A stretch of 64,000 nt of DNA from Chitinophaga pinensis (GTDB lineage Bacteria > Bacteroidota > Bacteroidia > Flavobacteriales_D > Crocinitomicaceae). Position numbers and translations under genes: made by a program. The stretch lies in contig CAMDNE010000010.1 in NCBI GenBank assembly GCA_945902745.1, positions 45,317 to 109,316 of the forward strand, written 5' to 3'. Each line of letters opens with the position of its first letter. The first letter of the stretch is position 1. The notes below the pieces were generated by a model. That model was not told the origin of the DNA and made no database searches. It worked only from the letters and a program-made list of their open reading frames with translations. Shown piece by piece: positions 44,649 through 54,134 of this stretch.

Positions 44649-47279
44649 TTGGCGACCAAAAAAGAAGAAAAAAGCGCGAACGAAACGCCTTTAATGAAGC
44701 AATACAATCAAATCAAAGCGCGCCATCCTCAAGCTTTGTTGCTTTTTCGTGTGGGTGATTTTTACGAAACATTTGGTGAAGATGCTATTCGAACGTCAAA
44801 GATATTAGGAATAACATTAACCAAAAGAGGCGCAGGTTCTCCTTCTGAAATAGAATTGGCTGGTTTTCCTCACCATTCAATTGATACTTATTTGCCAAAA
44901 TTAGTTCGAGCAGGGTTGAGAGTGGCTATTTGTGATCAATTGGAAGATCCAAAAATGACAAAAACAATTGTCAAAAGAGGTGTTACGGAATTGGTTACTC
45001 CAGGCGTTTCTTTCAATGACAATGTTTTAGACAAGAATAAAAACAATTTTTTGTGCGCTATTCATTTTGATAAAGAAGAACATGGTATTTCTTTTTTAGA
45101 TGTTTCAACAGGTGAATTTTTGGTTGCTCAAGGGAGTAAAGAATATATTGATAAATTGATTCAAGGATTCGAGCCAACTGAAATCCTTTATCAGAAAAAT
45201 AAATCTAAAGAATACCAGGAACTTTTTGGCGATAAGTATTATACCTTCCGATTAGAAGATTGGGTTTTTACAAAAGATTTTTCAAATGAATCATTGAATA
45301 ATCATTTTGAAACAAAATCGTTGAAAGGATTTGGTGTCGAAAATTTGAATTTGGCAGTAATAGCAGCCGGAGCAATTTTATTTTACCTTTCAGAAAATCA
45401 ACAAAATAAACTTGGACATATTACTTCGATTTCACGTATTGAAGAAGAAAAATATGTATGGCTAGATCGATTTACTGTTCGTAATTTGGAATTAATCAGT
45501 TCTCCACATGAAAATGCTACCACTTTAGCTGATATTTTAGATCAAACGAAAACCCCAATGGGTGGTCGAATGATGAAACGTTGGATTGTGTTGCCATTAA
45601 AGGATGAACAGCCAATAAATGATCGACTTCAAGCTGTAAAATATTTGAAAGAGACGACTCAAGCTGCATATGAAATTGGAGAACGACTAAATGAAATCGG
45701 AGATATTGAACGCTTAATTTCAAAAGTTGCAGTTGGTAAAGTGAACCCAAGAGAAGTAATCCAAATGAGGAGGACCTTGCTTCAAATTGATCCAATAAAA
45801 AAGATAATTAGTGAAACTGATAGTTCACTTTTGAAAAAAATCACCGATCAGTTGAATCCATGTTTGAAACTAATTCAATTAATTGAAACCCGTTTGGTGG
45901 ATGAGCCTGCTGTCCAAATCGGTAAAGGTTTTGTCATTAGAGAAGGTTGTAATACGGAATTGGATGAGCTTAGAACAATTTCTTTTAACGGCAAGGAATA
46001 CTTAGAAGATTTGCAAAACAGAGAATCTGAACGCACTGGAATTCCAAGTTTAAAAGTCGCGTTTAATAATGTTTTTGGATATTATTTAGAGGTGCGAAAT
46101 ACGCATAAAGATAAAGTTCCTGAAGAATGGATTCGGAAACAAACACTCGTTAGCGCAGAAAGATATATAACAGAAGAGTTAAAGGTATACGAAACAAAAA
46201 TTCTGGGTGCAGAAGAAAAGATTCATGCGATTGAAACAAAAATGTTTCAAGATCTTGTGTTTGAAATGGCTGATTATATTCAATTAATTCAGCACAATGC
46301 ATTTTTAATTGCACAGCTGGATTGCTTGCTTTCCTTTGCGAATGTTGCTATTCAAAATAACTATAATTTACCTTTAATAAATAATGGTTTTGCGCTTGAA
46401 ATTGTGCAGGGACGTCATCCCGTTATTGAAAAGCAATTAAAAGTTGGCGAGGAATATATTGCGAATGATGTTTATTTGGATTGCGATAAACAACAAATCA
46501 TTATGATTACTGGCCCAAATATGAGTGGTAAAAGTGCTATTTTACGTCAAACTGCTTTAATAAGTTTGATGGCTCAAATTGGATCTTTTGTTCCTGCAGA
46601 AAAAGCTGAACTTGGATTGGTCGACAAAGTTTTTACGAGGGTAGGGGCATCCGATAATATATCATCTGGTGAATCAACATTCATGGTGGAAATGAATGAG
46701 ACTGCTAGTATCTTGAATAACCTTTCTGAAAGAAGTCTGATTCTTTTAGATGAAATTGGAAGAGGGACAAGTACTTATGATGGAATTTCTATTGCATGGG
46801 CAATTGCAGAATATTTGCATGAAAAACCAAAAGTTAAAGCAAAAACTTTATTTGCAACACATTATCACGAGTTGAATGAAATGACTAAAAAGTTTGAAAG
46901 AGTCAAAAATTTCAATGTTTCAGTTAAAGAAATTGGTTCCAAAATACTTTTCATGCGGAAACTGGTTCCAGGGGGTAGCGAACATTCATTTGGAATTCAT
47001 GTAGCCAAATTAGCTGGAATGCCACAACAAGTTTTGTCTAGAGCAGAACTTATGTTAAAAGAATTGGAGTCTTCTCATGACATGGGTGGGAAACAAAATA
47101 TGAAGACAAAAGTGAAAGATGCAATGGCTTCAGAAAATATGCAACTAAGCTTCTTTCAACTAAACGACCCTGTTCTTGAGCAGATTAGAGAGGAATTAGT
47201 GGCTATCGATATTAATTCACTTACGCCAGTAGAGGCACTAATGAAGTTAAATGAAATCAAAAAATTAACTGGCGGATAA
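44649..47279 (+). CDS. mutS: DNA mismatch repair protein MutS
   Basis: Recognises mismatches and starts repair with MutL. 876 residues. The mismatch-reading FYETFG is at about 38-43, the clamp/lever domains fill the middle, Walker [10 protein letters not shown] is at 621-629, Walker [14 protein letters not shown] at about 697-709 and the family's FATHYHEL at about 734. The C-terminal helix-turn-helix and a short tail are present. Start is TTG at 44649 (MATKKEEKS); the next ATG lies after the conserved [12 protein letters not shown] start region. The two tRNA genes follow after 136 bases with their own promoter. Confidence 0.97.
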   Translation: MATKKEEKSANETPLMKQYNQIKARHPQALLLFRVGDFYETFGEDAIRTSKILGITLTKRGAGSPSEIELAGFPHHSIDTYLPKLVRAGLRVAICDQLEDPKMTKTIVKRGVTELVTPGVSFNDNVLDKNKNNFLCAIHFDKEEHGISFLDVSTGEFLVAQGSKEYIDKLIQGFEPTEILYQKNKSKEYQELFGDKYYTFRLEDWVFTKDFSNESLNNHFETKSLKGFGVENLNLAVIAAGAILFYLSENQQNKLGHITSISRIEEEKYVWLDRFTVRNLELISSPHENATTLADILDQTKTPMGGRMMKRWIVLPLKDEQPINDRLQAVKYLKETTQAAYEIGERLNEIGDIERLISKVAVGKVNPREVIQMRRTLLQIDPIKKIISETDSSLLKKITDQLNPCLKLIQLIETRLVDEPAVQIGKGFVIREGCNTELDELRTISFNGKEYLEDLQNRESERTGIPSLKVAFNNVFGYYLEVRNTHKDKVPEEWIRKQTLVSAERYITEELKVYETKILGAEEKIHAIETKMFQDLVFEMADYIQLIQHNAFLIAQLDCLLSFANVAIQNNYNLPLINNGFALEIVQGRHPVIEKQLKVGEEYIANDVYLDCDKQQIIMITGPNMSGKSAILRQTALISLMAQIGSFVPAEKAELGLVDKVFTRVGASDNISSGESTFMVEMNETASILNNLSERSLILLDEIGRGTSTYDGISIAWAIAEYLHEKPKVKAKTLFATHYHELNEMTKKFERVKNFNVSVKEIGSKILFMRKLVPGGSEHSFGIHVAKLAGMPQQVLSRAELMLKELESSHDMGGKQNMKTKVKDAMASENMQLSFFQLNDPVLEQIREELVAIDINSLTPVEALMKLNEIKKLTGG

Positions 47280-47309
47280 AATAACTTCAAAAAAAGTTTT
47301 AAAATACTA

Positions 47310-47338
47310 TTGAATTTTAGAAAAACTTTATACATTTG
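47310..47338 (+). promoter_or_regulatory. Promoter of the tRNA genes
   Basis: TTG at 47310-47312, 18 bases, then TACATTTG at 47331-47338 (exact TAnnTTTG), 78 bases before tRNA-Gly. It fits the primary Bacteroidota promoter. Confidence 0.65.
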
Positions 47339-47415
47339 TCGCCCGTTACAAAAGGAAGCATCGGCTTTCTTTATACTAAAGGGAATACAGTATTAAAACT
47401 GTATTTTTGAAATAT

Positions 47416-47491
<76 letters not shown>

Positions 47492-47496
47492 AGTCT

Positions 47497-47580
47497 GCTC
47501 GGATGGTGGAATTGGTAGACACGCCGGACTTAAAATCCTGTGCCTGTATGGGCGTGCGGGTTCAAGTCCCGCTCCGAGTA
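47497..47580 (+). tRNA. tRNA-Leu (TAA)
   Basis: 84-base type-II tRNA with a long variable arm. Acceptor stem GCTCGGA/TCCGAGT (G1-U72 wobble), anticodon loop CTTAAAA (anticodon TAA at 47531-47533), T arm GCGGG-TTCAAGT-CCCGC. The anticodon stem CCGGA/TCCTG has a C-U mismatch in its second pair. It begins 9 bases after tRNA-Gly; CCA is not encoded. Confidence 0.93.
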
Positions 47581-47581
47581 C

Positions 47582-47616
47582 AAAGTCCTTCAAAGAAATT
47601 TGAAGGACTTTTTTTA
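47582..47616 (+). terminator. Terminator after the tRNA pair
   Basis: 13-bp perfect stem (47582-47594 with 47599-47611), GAAA tetraloop and a run of T's: a strong Rho-independent terminator. Confidence 0.9.
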
Positions 47617-47634
47617 TTAAAATCTTGTGGGTTG

Positions 47635-47652
47635 TCCCGATAGCTATCGGGA
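47635..47652. repeat. 18-bp perfect palindrome TCCCGATAGCTATCGGGA
   Basis: Self-complementary 18-mer, about 55 bases after tRNA-Leu. It resembles dispersed palindromes met in other Bacteroidota genomes, though I cannot confirm this here. It may be a repetitive extragenic element or a protein-binding site. Confidence 0.7.
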
Positions 47653-47673
47653 TCCACCTCTCACTTGAACGTT

Positions 47674-47706
47674 AAATCCCGTGTGTCTTTGATGCTCGGG
47701 ATTTTT
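47674..47706 (+). terminator. Second hairpin with T-run downstream of the tRNAs
   Basis: AAATCCCG (47674-47681) pairs with CGGGATTT (47697-47704) over a 15-base loop, followed by T-rich sequence. The region 47613-47868 otherwise holds no gene. Confidence 0.55.
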
Positions 47707-47868
47707 CTTTTTAAGTATTTATTACCAAGAAAATTAATTTGAGCATTTTTAACCAAAGCAAACTCAACCCAACTATTTTCTTTTGAAGTACTTTTAAAAT
47801 AGATAGTTTTTGTTTTTTATTGAAAGTTTATTAAATTCAATAAAAAATAAAATATAAAAAACAAAAAA

Positions 47869-49719
47869 ATGAAACATGTAACTCTTATTTTGGCAGCTAT
47901 AGTCGTTTGCAATATAGCGCATACTCAAACAAGCGAAAAATCAATACAATCGAAAATTGATGGCGGAAATTATATTTCTTCCACAAAGAAGAAGGAACAT
48001 CCTAATAACGAGAAGATTCTTTTATGGGAGAATGATTTTTCATCGCCTACAGATTGGGTGATTTCAAATAATACTGGAGACCTTCAAGATTGGGAAATAA
48101 CGAATGTTTCAAGCACAGCAATTGGCTATAATCATGGTTCATGGATTGAAGACGTTCTAACAGTATCTAACGAAAATGGATATGCACTTTTTGATTCTGA
48201 TGCTGTAGGTACAAATGGAGGAACACAAGATGCTTCTATTACTCTTGATTTGCTGCAACCGGGCGTAGATTTGTCTGGATATAATGATGTGGTTTTACAA
48301 TTTGCTCAACGAGGTACAATGTGGACTACAACTGAGAATCGTGTTGAAATAAGTAATGATGGAGGATTAACTTGGACAACATTTTTGGTAAATGTTGGTA
48401 GACCTGCAAGTGCAACATTTGAAGATATGGTTTACATAAATATTTCTGCAGCTGCAGGAGGGCAGTCGAATGTACATATTAGATTTAGATATATTGGTTC
48501 TTGGGATTATGCATGGCTGGTAGATGACATTGCAATTATAGAACAACCAATTAATGATATTCAATCAACATATACTTATATTGCAGGTACTACAAATGAA
48601 GGATTAGAGTACGGTAAAACACCTTTAGACCAATTGGATATTGATTATGAGGTTGGAGGTACTATTGTGAATTTTGGTGTAAACGATCAAACGAATACGG
48701 TTGTAACTGCTGATTTTGGTTCATTTAGCGCAACTTATCCAATGAATACTGTTGTTTCCGGTGATACAGTTTCTTATTCAAGTATTGAAACGCCAACATT
48801 AACCGTTGGAATGTACAATGGTGTTTATAATGTTAATTCTACTGAAGAATTTGCTGGAGCTAATTACACGAACAATACAATTTTGAGAAATTTTGAAGTT
48901 ACTAATGATCTATATGCGTTAGATGGGATAGGTGTTCATCCCGTTGGAAATCTTAATTTGTCTTCAATAGGAACTGAATCCTTTTCAGAACCAGCAAATA
49001 CATATTTTGCAACTTTATATTACTTAAAAGGGACAAACAACGTTATTTCTGGATTAGAAATAGGCTTAGAAGGATCTTCCATTGCAGGAGCAGAAATGCA
49101 AATAATGATTATGGATACAGCTACTTTCTTTGCTAATTCTTTATTACCTGTCCAAGATTTAAATGGTAATACTGCTATTAGTGGATTTTATGTTGTTTCA
49201 ACATCTGAAATTTCAGCAGGTAAAGTTGGTATTGGTTTTGATCAGCCAATCATTCTTCCTGCGGGAGCTTATTTTGCAGTTGTTTATCCTATTAATTCTG
49301 GCTCAACACCAGTTAGAATTTTAGATGATTTAACAGTAGAACAACCGTCGTATGCTAGTATGATTAATGTGCCTGACCCAACTCCAACATCCTACACGAA
49401 TGGTAATGCTTTCGCAATTCGTTTAAAAATGGGCGATCAAACTGCAATTAACGAAATTGAAAGCAATTCTAAATTAAATATTTACCCAAATCCAACGAAC
49501 ACGAACACAACGGTTTCTTTTTCTTTATCAAATGAATCAAATGTTACAATCAACGTAACTGATCTTGCTGGTAAAGTTATTTACACAAATGCTTTAGGTA
49601 CTGTTAACGGTGCACAAAATGTTACTGTAAATACTGAAAACTTAACAAGTGGAGTTTATATGGTGAACGTTTCTATTAATGGAACTGTGTCTACTGAAAA
49701 ATTGATAGTTAAAAAATAA
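47869..49719 (+). CDS. T9SS type-A sorted surface/secreted protein
   Basis: A 616-residue exported protein: signal peptide about 1-19 (ending AHTQ), an N-terminal choice-of-anchor/MAM-like jelly-roll (about 50-230, NDFSSPTDWVI, QDWEITNVS, VEISNDGGLTWTTF, WAWLVDDIAI), a middle beta region (about 230-520) without recognised domain, and a type-A T9SS sorting domain (about 530-616, NIYPNPTNTNTTVSF, VTDLAGKVIY, SGVYMVNVSING, STEKLIVKK). It is likely transported to the cell surface or medium. Monocistronic, with a terminator behind it. Function unknown. Confidence 0.88.
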   Translation: MKHVTLILAAIVVCNIAHTQTSEKSIQSKIDGGNYISSTKKKEHPNNEKILLWENDFSSPTDWVISNNTGDLQDWEITNVSSTAIGYNHGSWIEDVLTVSNENGYALFDSDAVGTNGGTQDASITLDLLQPGVDLSGYNDVVLQFAQRGTMWTTTENRVEISNDGGLTWTTFLVNVGRPASATFEDMVYINISAAAGGQSNVHIRFRYIGSWDYAWLVDDIAIIEQPINDIQSTYTYIAGTTNEGLEYGKTPLDQLDIDYEVGGTIVNFGVNDQTNTVVTADFGSFSATYPMNTVVSGDTVSYSSIETPTLTVGMYNGVYNVNSTEEFAGANYTNNTILRNFEVTNDLYALDGIGVHPVGNLNLSSIGTESFSEPANTYFATLYYLKGTNNVISGLEIGLEGSSIAGAEMQIMIMDTATFFANSLLPVQDLNGNTAISGFYVVSTSEISAGKVGIGFDQPIILPAGAYFAVVYPINSGSTPVRILDDLTVEQPSYASMINVPDPTPTSYTNGNAFAIRLKMGDQTAINEIESNSKLNIYPNPTNTNTTVSFSLSNESNVTINVTDLAGKVIYTNALGTVNGAQNVTVNTENLTSGVYMVNVSINGTVSTEKLIVKK

Positions 49720-49737
49720 TATTTAGTGCATTTTTTA

Positions 49738-49769
49738 AAAGGGTCGGTAGTAATACCGGCCCTTTTTTT
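49738..49769 (+). terminator. Terminator after the T9SS cargo gene
   Basis: AAAGGGTCGGTA pairs with TACCGGCCCTTT (one G-U) across a 4-base loop and is followed by a T-tract. Confidence 0.85.
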
Positions 49770-49791
49770 ATGCCCACACGGGAAGTTTCAT

Positions 49792-49799
49792 TATTTTTG
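49792..49799 (+). promoter_or_regulatory. Candidate -7 element of fabD
   Basis: TATTTTTG fits TAnnTTTG exactly, 23 bases before the ATG at 49823. A clear -33 element is not seen. Confidence 0.45.
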
Positions 49800-49822
49800 T
49801 GCAAAATAGATAAATAACAATT

Positions 49823-50704
49823 ATGAAAGCATATTTATTCCCAGGACAAGGAGCCCAATTCTCAGGAATGGGGAAAGAGTTATATGAAAATTCTTCTCAA
49901 GCTAAAGAGTTATTCAATCACGCAAACCAAGTTCTTGGTTTTGATATCATGAAAATCATGTTTGAAGGAACTGATGAAGAATTGAAGCAAACAAAGGTTA
50001 CTCAACCAGCAATATTTCTTCATTCAACAATTCTTGCAACATGTTTAGGAGATACTTTCATGCCAGATATGGTTGCTGGACATTCACTTGGAGAATTCTC
50101 TGCATTAGTAGCGAATAAAACACTCAATTTCGAAGATGGTCTTAAATTAGTTTACCAAAGGGCATTAGCAATGCAAAAAGCGTGTGAGAAAGAACCTTCA
50201 ACAATGGCTGCAATTTTAGGATTGGAAGATTCAATCGTAGAAGAAATTTGTGAAAGTATTAATGGTGTTGTTGTCGCTGCAAATTATAATTGTCCTGGAC
50301 AATTGGTTATTTCAGGTTCAATTCCTGCAGTTGAAGAAGCGTGTTTGAAATTAACTGAAGCAGGTGCAAAGCGAGCATTATTATTGCCTGTTGGTGGCGC
50401 ATTTCATTCACCACTTATGGAACCAGCTAGAGAAGAATTAGCATCTGCAATTGAATCAACTTTATTTAACACTCCAATTTGTCCAGTTTATCAAAATGTA
50501 ACTGCAAATGCTGTTTTAAACCCAATTGAAATTCAAAAGAATCTTGTTTTACAATTAACAGCTCCAGTAAAATGGACTCAAATAATGAATCAAATGATTG
50601 CTGATGGTGCAACAGAAGTTATAGAGGTTGGACCAGGAAAAGTATTACAAGGTTTATTTAAAAAAGTTGACCGAGCGTTCCCATGCTCAAGCGCTGAGTT
50701 ATAG
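49823..50704 (+). CDS. fabD: Malonyl-CoA:ACP transacylase
   Basis: Loads malonyl groups onto acyl carrier protein for fatty-acid synthesis. 293 residues. The GQGAQ motif is at 8-12, the nucleophile Ser88 lies in GHSLGEF (86-92), the catalytic His195 in GAFHSPLM, and the GPGKVL end signature at about 272. No other fab gene adjoins it, so it stands as a single gene, with its own -7 box and a strong terminator behind it. Confidence 0.96.
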   Translation: MKAYLFPGQGAQFSGMGKELYENSSQAKELFNHANQVLGFDIMKIMFEGTDEELKQTKVTQPAIFLHSTILATCLGDTFMPDMVAGHSLGEFSALVANKTLNFEDGLKLVYQRALAMQKACEKEPSTMAAILGLEDSIVEEICESINGVVVAANYNCPGQLVISGSIPAVEEACLKLTEAGAKRALLLPVGGAFHSPLMEPAREELASAIESTLFNTPICPVYQNVTANAVLNPIEIQKNLVLQLTAPVKWTQIMNQMIADGATEVIEVGPGKVLQGLFKKVDRAFPCSSAEL

Positions 50705-50726
50705 ACACTATTTCAATAAATAAATT

Positions 50727-50757
50727 AAAAGGTTCTCGATTTTGAGAACCTTTTTTT
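50727..50757 (+). terminator. Terminator after fabD
   Basis: 11-bp stem AAAAGGTTCTC (50727-50737) with GAGAACCTTTT (50744-50754), 6-base loop, T-tract. Confidence 0.88.
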
Positions 50758-50809
50758 ATGGAAATTAATTTACACTGCCATCCTATAAGAAACTTAAAAA
50801 AACGAGAGT

Positions 50810-51532
50810 ATGAAAAAGTACATGTTAATAGGATGGTTGTTTGTATCAAATGCTATCTTTTGTCAAAACGCACCAGGAGAAATTGTAGGAACAATTATCA
50901 ATTATGAAAATGCTGAAACAATTTTTGGAGCACAAGTGTTTGTGATAGATCAAGATCGAAAATATCAAGCCATTTCTGATGAAGATGGTAGATTTAGAAT
51001 TACTGCAATTCCAGCTGGAGAATACACAATGCAAATTAAATATCATGGCGATACAATGAATAATATCGCTGTAAATGTTCCAATGGATGGTATTTATCAA
51101 TCTGGCACAATTAAATTCAATGCATCAAAAATGTTGGGAGTGATTAATGTTAAATGGGATGATGGTCGAATGAAATTAGAATATGGATCACTACCAGTAA
51201 GAACTATCACTGCTGAGGAAATTCAACAGAGTTCAGCTAAGTTCAGTGTTGCAAGTTTAGCAACTACGATGTCGTCTGAAATTAGAATGGCAGATGATGG
51301 TCAATTGATGTTTCGTGGAGCCAGAAAAGGCGATATGATTTATTTAATGGATGGAATTAAAAGCACCGAAATTAGTAATGTTCCAAGTTGTTCTATCGCA
51401 AGAATGATGGTCTATACAGGAGGTTTACCAGCAAAATATGGTGATACGTTAGGCGGCGCAGTAGTTGTTGAAACATTAAGTTATTTTGATCTATATCGAG
51501 CTTGGGAGCGAGAAGAATTGAAGAAAAATTAA
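50810..51532 (+). CDS. Plug-only TonB-receptor-like protein with carboxypeptidase regulatory domain
   Basis: A 240-residue exported protein: signal peptide (1-19, ending IFCQ), a CarboxypepD_reg domain (about 24-105, GEIVGTIINYENAETIFGAQV, DEDGRFRITAIPAGEYTMQI) and a TonB plug-like segment (about 125-227: RTITAEEIQQSSAKF, QLMFRGARKGDMIYLMDGI, GLPAKYGDTLGGAVVVET). The beta barrel that normally follows is absent: the protein ends 13 residues after the plug with a charged tail (RAWEREELKKN). The ORF is intact, and the stop is followed by a perfect terminator, so it is probably a real gene rather than sequence error, or a decayed receptor. Function unknown; soluble regulator of another receptor is one possibility. 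Confidence 0.82.
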   Translation: MKKYMLIGWLFVSNAIFCQNAPGEIVGTIINYENAETIFGAQVFVIDQDRKYQAISDEDGRFRITAIPAGEYTMQIKYHGDTMNNIAVNVPMDGIYQSGTIKFNASKMLGVINVKWDDGRMKLEYGSLPVRTITAEEIQQSSAKFSVASLATTMSSEIRMADDGQLMFRGARKGDMIYLMDGIKSTEISNVPSCSIARMMVYTGGLPAKYGDTLGGAVVVETLSYFDLYRAWEREELKKN

Positions 51533-51570
51533 TAAAAAAAGGGAGTTCAAAATTTTGAACTCCCTTTTTT
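51533..51570. terminator. Bidirectional terminator between convergent genes
   Basis: A long near-perfect palindrome (AAAAAAAGGGAGTTCAAAA with TTTTGAACTCCCTTTTTTT) with A/T tracts at both ends, between the plug-only gene (+) and manC (-). Confidence 0.9.
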
Positions 51571-52658
51571 TATTGAAAAAATTCAGGACTCTTATTTTCA
51601 ATATGCTTTAAATATTTTTTTAATTCTTGCTCATTTTCACTTTTTAGTATCATGAGCATGTTTTCAGATTCTACGATTATGTAATCATTTAAACCATCAA
51701 GTAAAACTAATTTATCCTGTGGTATATTAACAAGACAATTAGTTGAATTGAATAAATAAGCGTTTTTACCAACAATTGAATTGTTGTTTTCATCTTTTGT
51801 CAAGTGAGAATTTAAACTTCCCCAAGTACCAAGATCACTCCAATCAAAATCTGCTAAAACAACATCTGTATTTTTAGCATTTTCCATTACTGCAAAATCT
51901 ATGGAAATATCCTCACAAAGTTCGAAGCAATTATTGACATATTCCTGCTCATTTTCAGTGTTATAAGCTGATAAATTTCCAGCAAATAAATTATGTAAAG
52001 CAGGTTGAAAATTTAACAATGCATCTAAAATTGTTTTTGCCTTCCAAACAAAAATTCCTGAATTCCAATAGAAATTTCCACTTTCAACGAATTCAATTGC
52101 CGTTTCTAAATCTGGTTTTTCTCTGAATTGAATAACATTCGTTACTTCGCCAGCTTTAATTTCATTGGCTTTAGAAAATTCAATATAGCCATAACCTGTA
52201 TCAGGGCGAGTTGGCTGAATACCTAAAGTTACAAGTCTATCCTCCTCATTTGCCCGATTGATTGCCGCAGAAATGATTTCAGTGAATCGGTTTTCTCTTA
52301 CAATTAAATGATCCGAAGGCGAGATAATCAAGGTTGCATCAGCATTTTTAGCCATTATTTTAGCTGCAGCATAAGCAATACATGGTGCCGTGTTTTTCCG
52401 TTTTGGCTCAGTTAAAATTTGATCGAAGGTTAAATCAGGCAATTGCTCCTTTACAATTGACGCATAATTTGTATTCGTTAGGATGTAAATATTTTCTTTT
52501 GGAGCAGTTAATAACAAACGATCGTATGTCATTTGAATTAACGACTTTCCTATACCTAAAACGTCTAAAAATTGTTTTGGTTTTTGAGGAGTTGACATTG
52601 GCCAGAATCGACTACCAACACCTCCGGCCATAATAATACAATAATTGTTATTCTTCAT
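51570..52658 (-). CDS. manC: Mannose-1-phosphate guanylyltransferase
   Basis: Makes GDP-mannose from mannose-1-phosphate and GTP, for surface glycans. 362 residues, the single-domain GMP type without the C-terminal isomerase fusion of E. coli ManC. Visible: the nucleotide loop GGVGSRFWPMS (12-22), the following KPKQFLDVLG, IISPSDHLI (about 114-122), FREKPD (about 180), FYWNSGIFVWK (about 195-205) and WSDLGTWGSL. Overlaps the upstream SprT-like gene by 11 bases, so the two are one transcript. Confidence 0.94.
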   Translation of the reverse strand: MKNNNYCIIMAGGVGSRFWPMSTPQKPKQFLDVLGIGKSLIQMTYDRLLLTAPKENIYILTNTNYASIVKEQLPDLTFDQILTEPKRKNTAPCIAYAAAKIMAKNADATLIISPSDHLIVRENRFTEIISAAINRANEEDRLVTLGIQPTRPDTGYGYIEFSKANEIKAGEVTNVIQFREKPDLETAIEFVESGNFYWNSGIFVWKAKTILDALLNFQPALHNLFAGNLSAYNTENEQEYVNNCFELCEDISIDFAVMENAKNTDVVLADFDWSDLGTWGSLNSHLTKDENNNSIVGKNAYLFNSTNCLVNIPQDKLVLLDGLNDYIIVESENMLMILKSENEQELKKYLKHIENKSPEFFQ

Positions 52659-53301
52659 TTTGGTTTTTTATTTCAATTGGGTAAACTTTTGCTAAAGCAT
52701 TAACGAGGAAAGACCTATTTGTTTTAACTTCTTGACATACAAATCTTTTTCGTCTCAATGGACCTTTTATAAAATGTCGACCATTCAGAACAAAGGTAGA
52801 ATTATTTGGCAAGTGTTCAAGTATTTCAATTCCCTCTTTTGGTTTATCATATGTGTGTAATACGCGCGAAAGTTGGTGGTCGGAGCAAGATGAAGCTTTC
52901 GTGTTGATGAGTGAATTGACTAATGCCTTTTCAATATCCTTTGGAAGGTTGCCACTTTGAATAACAGGTAAAAGTAATTCTCTAAATGCATTTTTCCATT
53001 CTTCGCCATGCGGTGGAACTCGATTTTGGTAGACGTTAAAAGTGTTTAAGTGTGCAAATTCATGTAAAGTTGTGATAAGAAAGGAATATGGATTCAAATC
53101 TCCATTAATCGTTATTTGATGTTTTTCCCCATTCATGCCTGCTCTGAAATCGCCTAATTTTGTTTTTCTGCCTCCAACAATTTTAAATTTAACGGAAGAT
53201 TTGAGAAATAAATCCACAACAATTTCAACAAAAGCATCAGGTACAAATTTTTTGTAAGCTTCTGTGACTTGAATTCTTTTTGTTAAACTTTGCTTTTTCA
53301 C
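52648..53301 (-). CDS. SprT-like zinc metallopeptidase domain protein
   Basis: A 217-residue cytoplasmic protein with the SprT/Wss1-like domain: zinc motif HEFAH at 80-84 (context TTLHEFAHLNTF) and a third ligand probably His98 in PPHGEEW, with the preceding KTKLGDFRAG and HQITINGDLN beta region. The C-terminal part contains a Cys-poor basic domain. SprT-like proteins are linked to DNA-protein crosslink proteolysis in eukaryotes (SPRTN); the bacterial role is largely unknown. It is transcribed with manC (11-base overlap), which has no obvious functional link. Confidence 0.85.
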   Translation of the reverse strand: MKKQSLTKRIQVTEAYKKFVPDAFVEIVVDLFLKSSVKFKIVGGRKTKLGDFRAGMNGEKHQITINGDLNPYSFLITTLHEFAHLNTFNVYQNRVPPHGEEWKNAFRELLLPVIQSGNLPKDIEKALVNSLINTKASSCSDHQLSRVLHTYDKPKEGIEILEHLPNNSTFVLNGRHFIKGPLRRKRFVCQEVKTNRSFLVNALAKVYPIEIKNQNEE

Positions 53302-53393
53302 AGGTTAAATTTACATGAAATGAACACTTAAATTTTATAAAGTTTTCAGCTTATGAATGTGAATGAAAGAAATATCAATTATCTTAGCGCTTA

Positions 53394-54134
53394 ATGAAAG
53401 TAATTACAAATATTGGCCGTTATATTTTGATGCTCGGAGTGATTTTTTCGCGCCCTGAAAAAATGAAAATATTCCGTAAACGTGTTTTCAATGAAATTGA
53501 AATAATAGGGATTAAATCTATTCCAATTGTTATCTTGATGTCAACTTTTATGGGAGCAGTTATTGCATTGCAAACGGCTTCCAATATTGATAATCCTTTA
53601 CTTCCAGATTATACAGTTGGGTATATTACGCAATCGAGTACAATTTTAGAATTTTCACCAACCATTATTTCATTGATTCTTGCCGGAAAAGTTGGGTCCA
53701 ATGTAGCATCAGAAATCGGCTCGATGAGAGTAACAGAGCAAATCGATGCACTTGAAATAATGGGTGTAAATTCGTTGACTTTTTTAGTTTTACCAAAAAT
53801 TGTTGCAGCAATATTTTTCTTCCCAATTCTGGTAATTTTTTCAATGGGCTTAAGTATGATTGGTGGTTGGTTAGCGCTTACTGCCTCTGGATTGCTGACT
53901 ACTGAAACGTATGTTCTCGGTATACGTTCCTTTTTCGAAGTTTACAATGTTTTTTATGCTTTATCGAAAACTGTCATATTTGGATTTTTAATTGTTTCTA
54001 TTGCTTCCTTTTACGGTTATTACACAAAAGGTGGAGCGTTGGATGTTGGCCGTTCTTCTACACAAGCAGTCGTTAGCAGCAGTATTGCAATTTTGATTGC
54101 CAATTTCATATTAACACAATTAATGTTATTATGA
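53394..54134 (+). CDS. MlaE-family ABC transporter permease
   Basis: Inner-membrane permease of the MCE/Mla-type lipid transporters, 246 residues, with about five to six membrane helices and the family's FMGAVIALQTA (about 52-62) and LAGKVGSNVASEIGSMRVTEQIDALEIMGV (key segment near 97-125) region. Works with the ATPase encoded four bases overlapping downstream. In E. coli the complex needs an MlaD MCE-domain protein; none is encoded next to these genes, so it is presumably elsewhere, as often seen in Flavobacteria. Substrate likely phospholipid. Confidence 0.92.
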   Translation: MKVITNIGRYILMLGVIFSRPEKMKIFRKRVFNEIEIIGIKSIPIVILMSTFMGAVIALQTASNIDNPLLPDYTVGYITQSSTILEFSPTIISLILAGKVGSNVASEIGSMRVTEQIDALEIMGVNSLTFLVLPKIVAAIFFFPILVIFSMGLSMIGGWLALTASGLLTTETYVLGIRSFFEVYNVFYALSKTVIFGFLIVSIASFYGYYTKGGALDVGRSSTQAVVSSSIAILIANFILTQLMLL

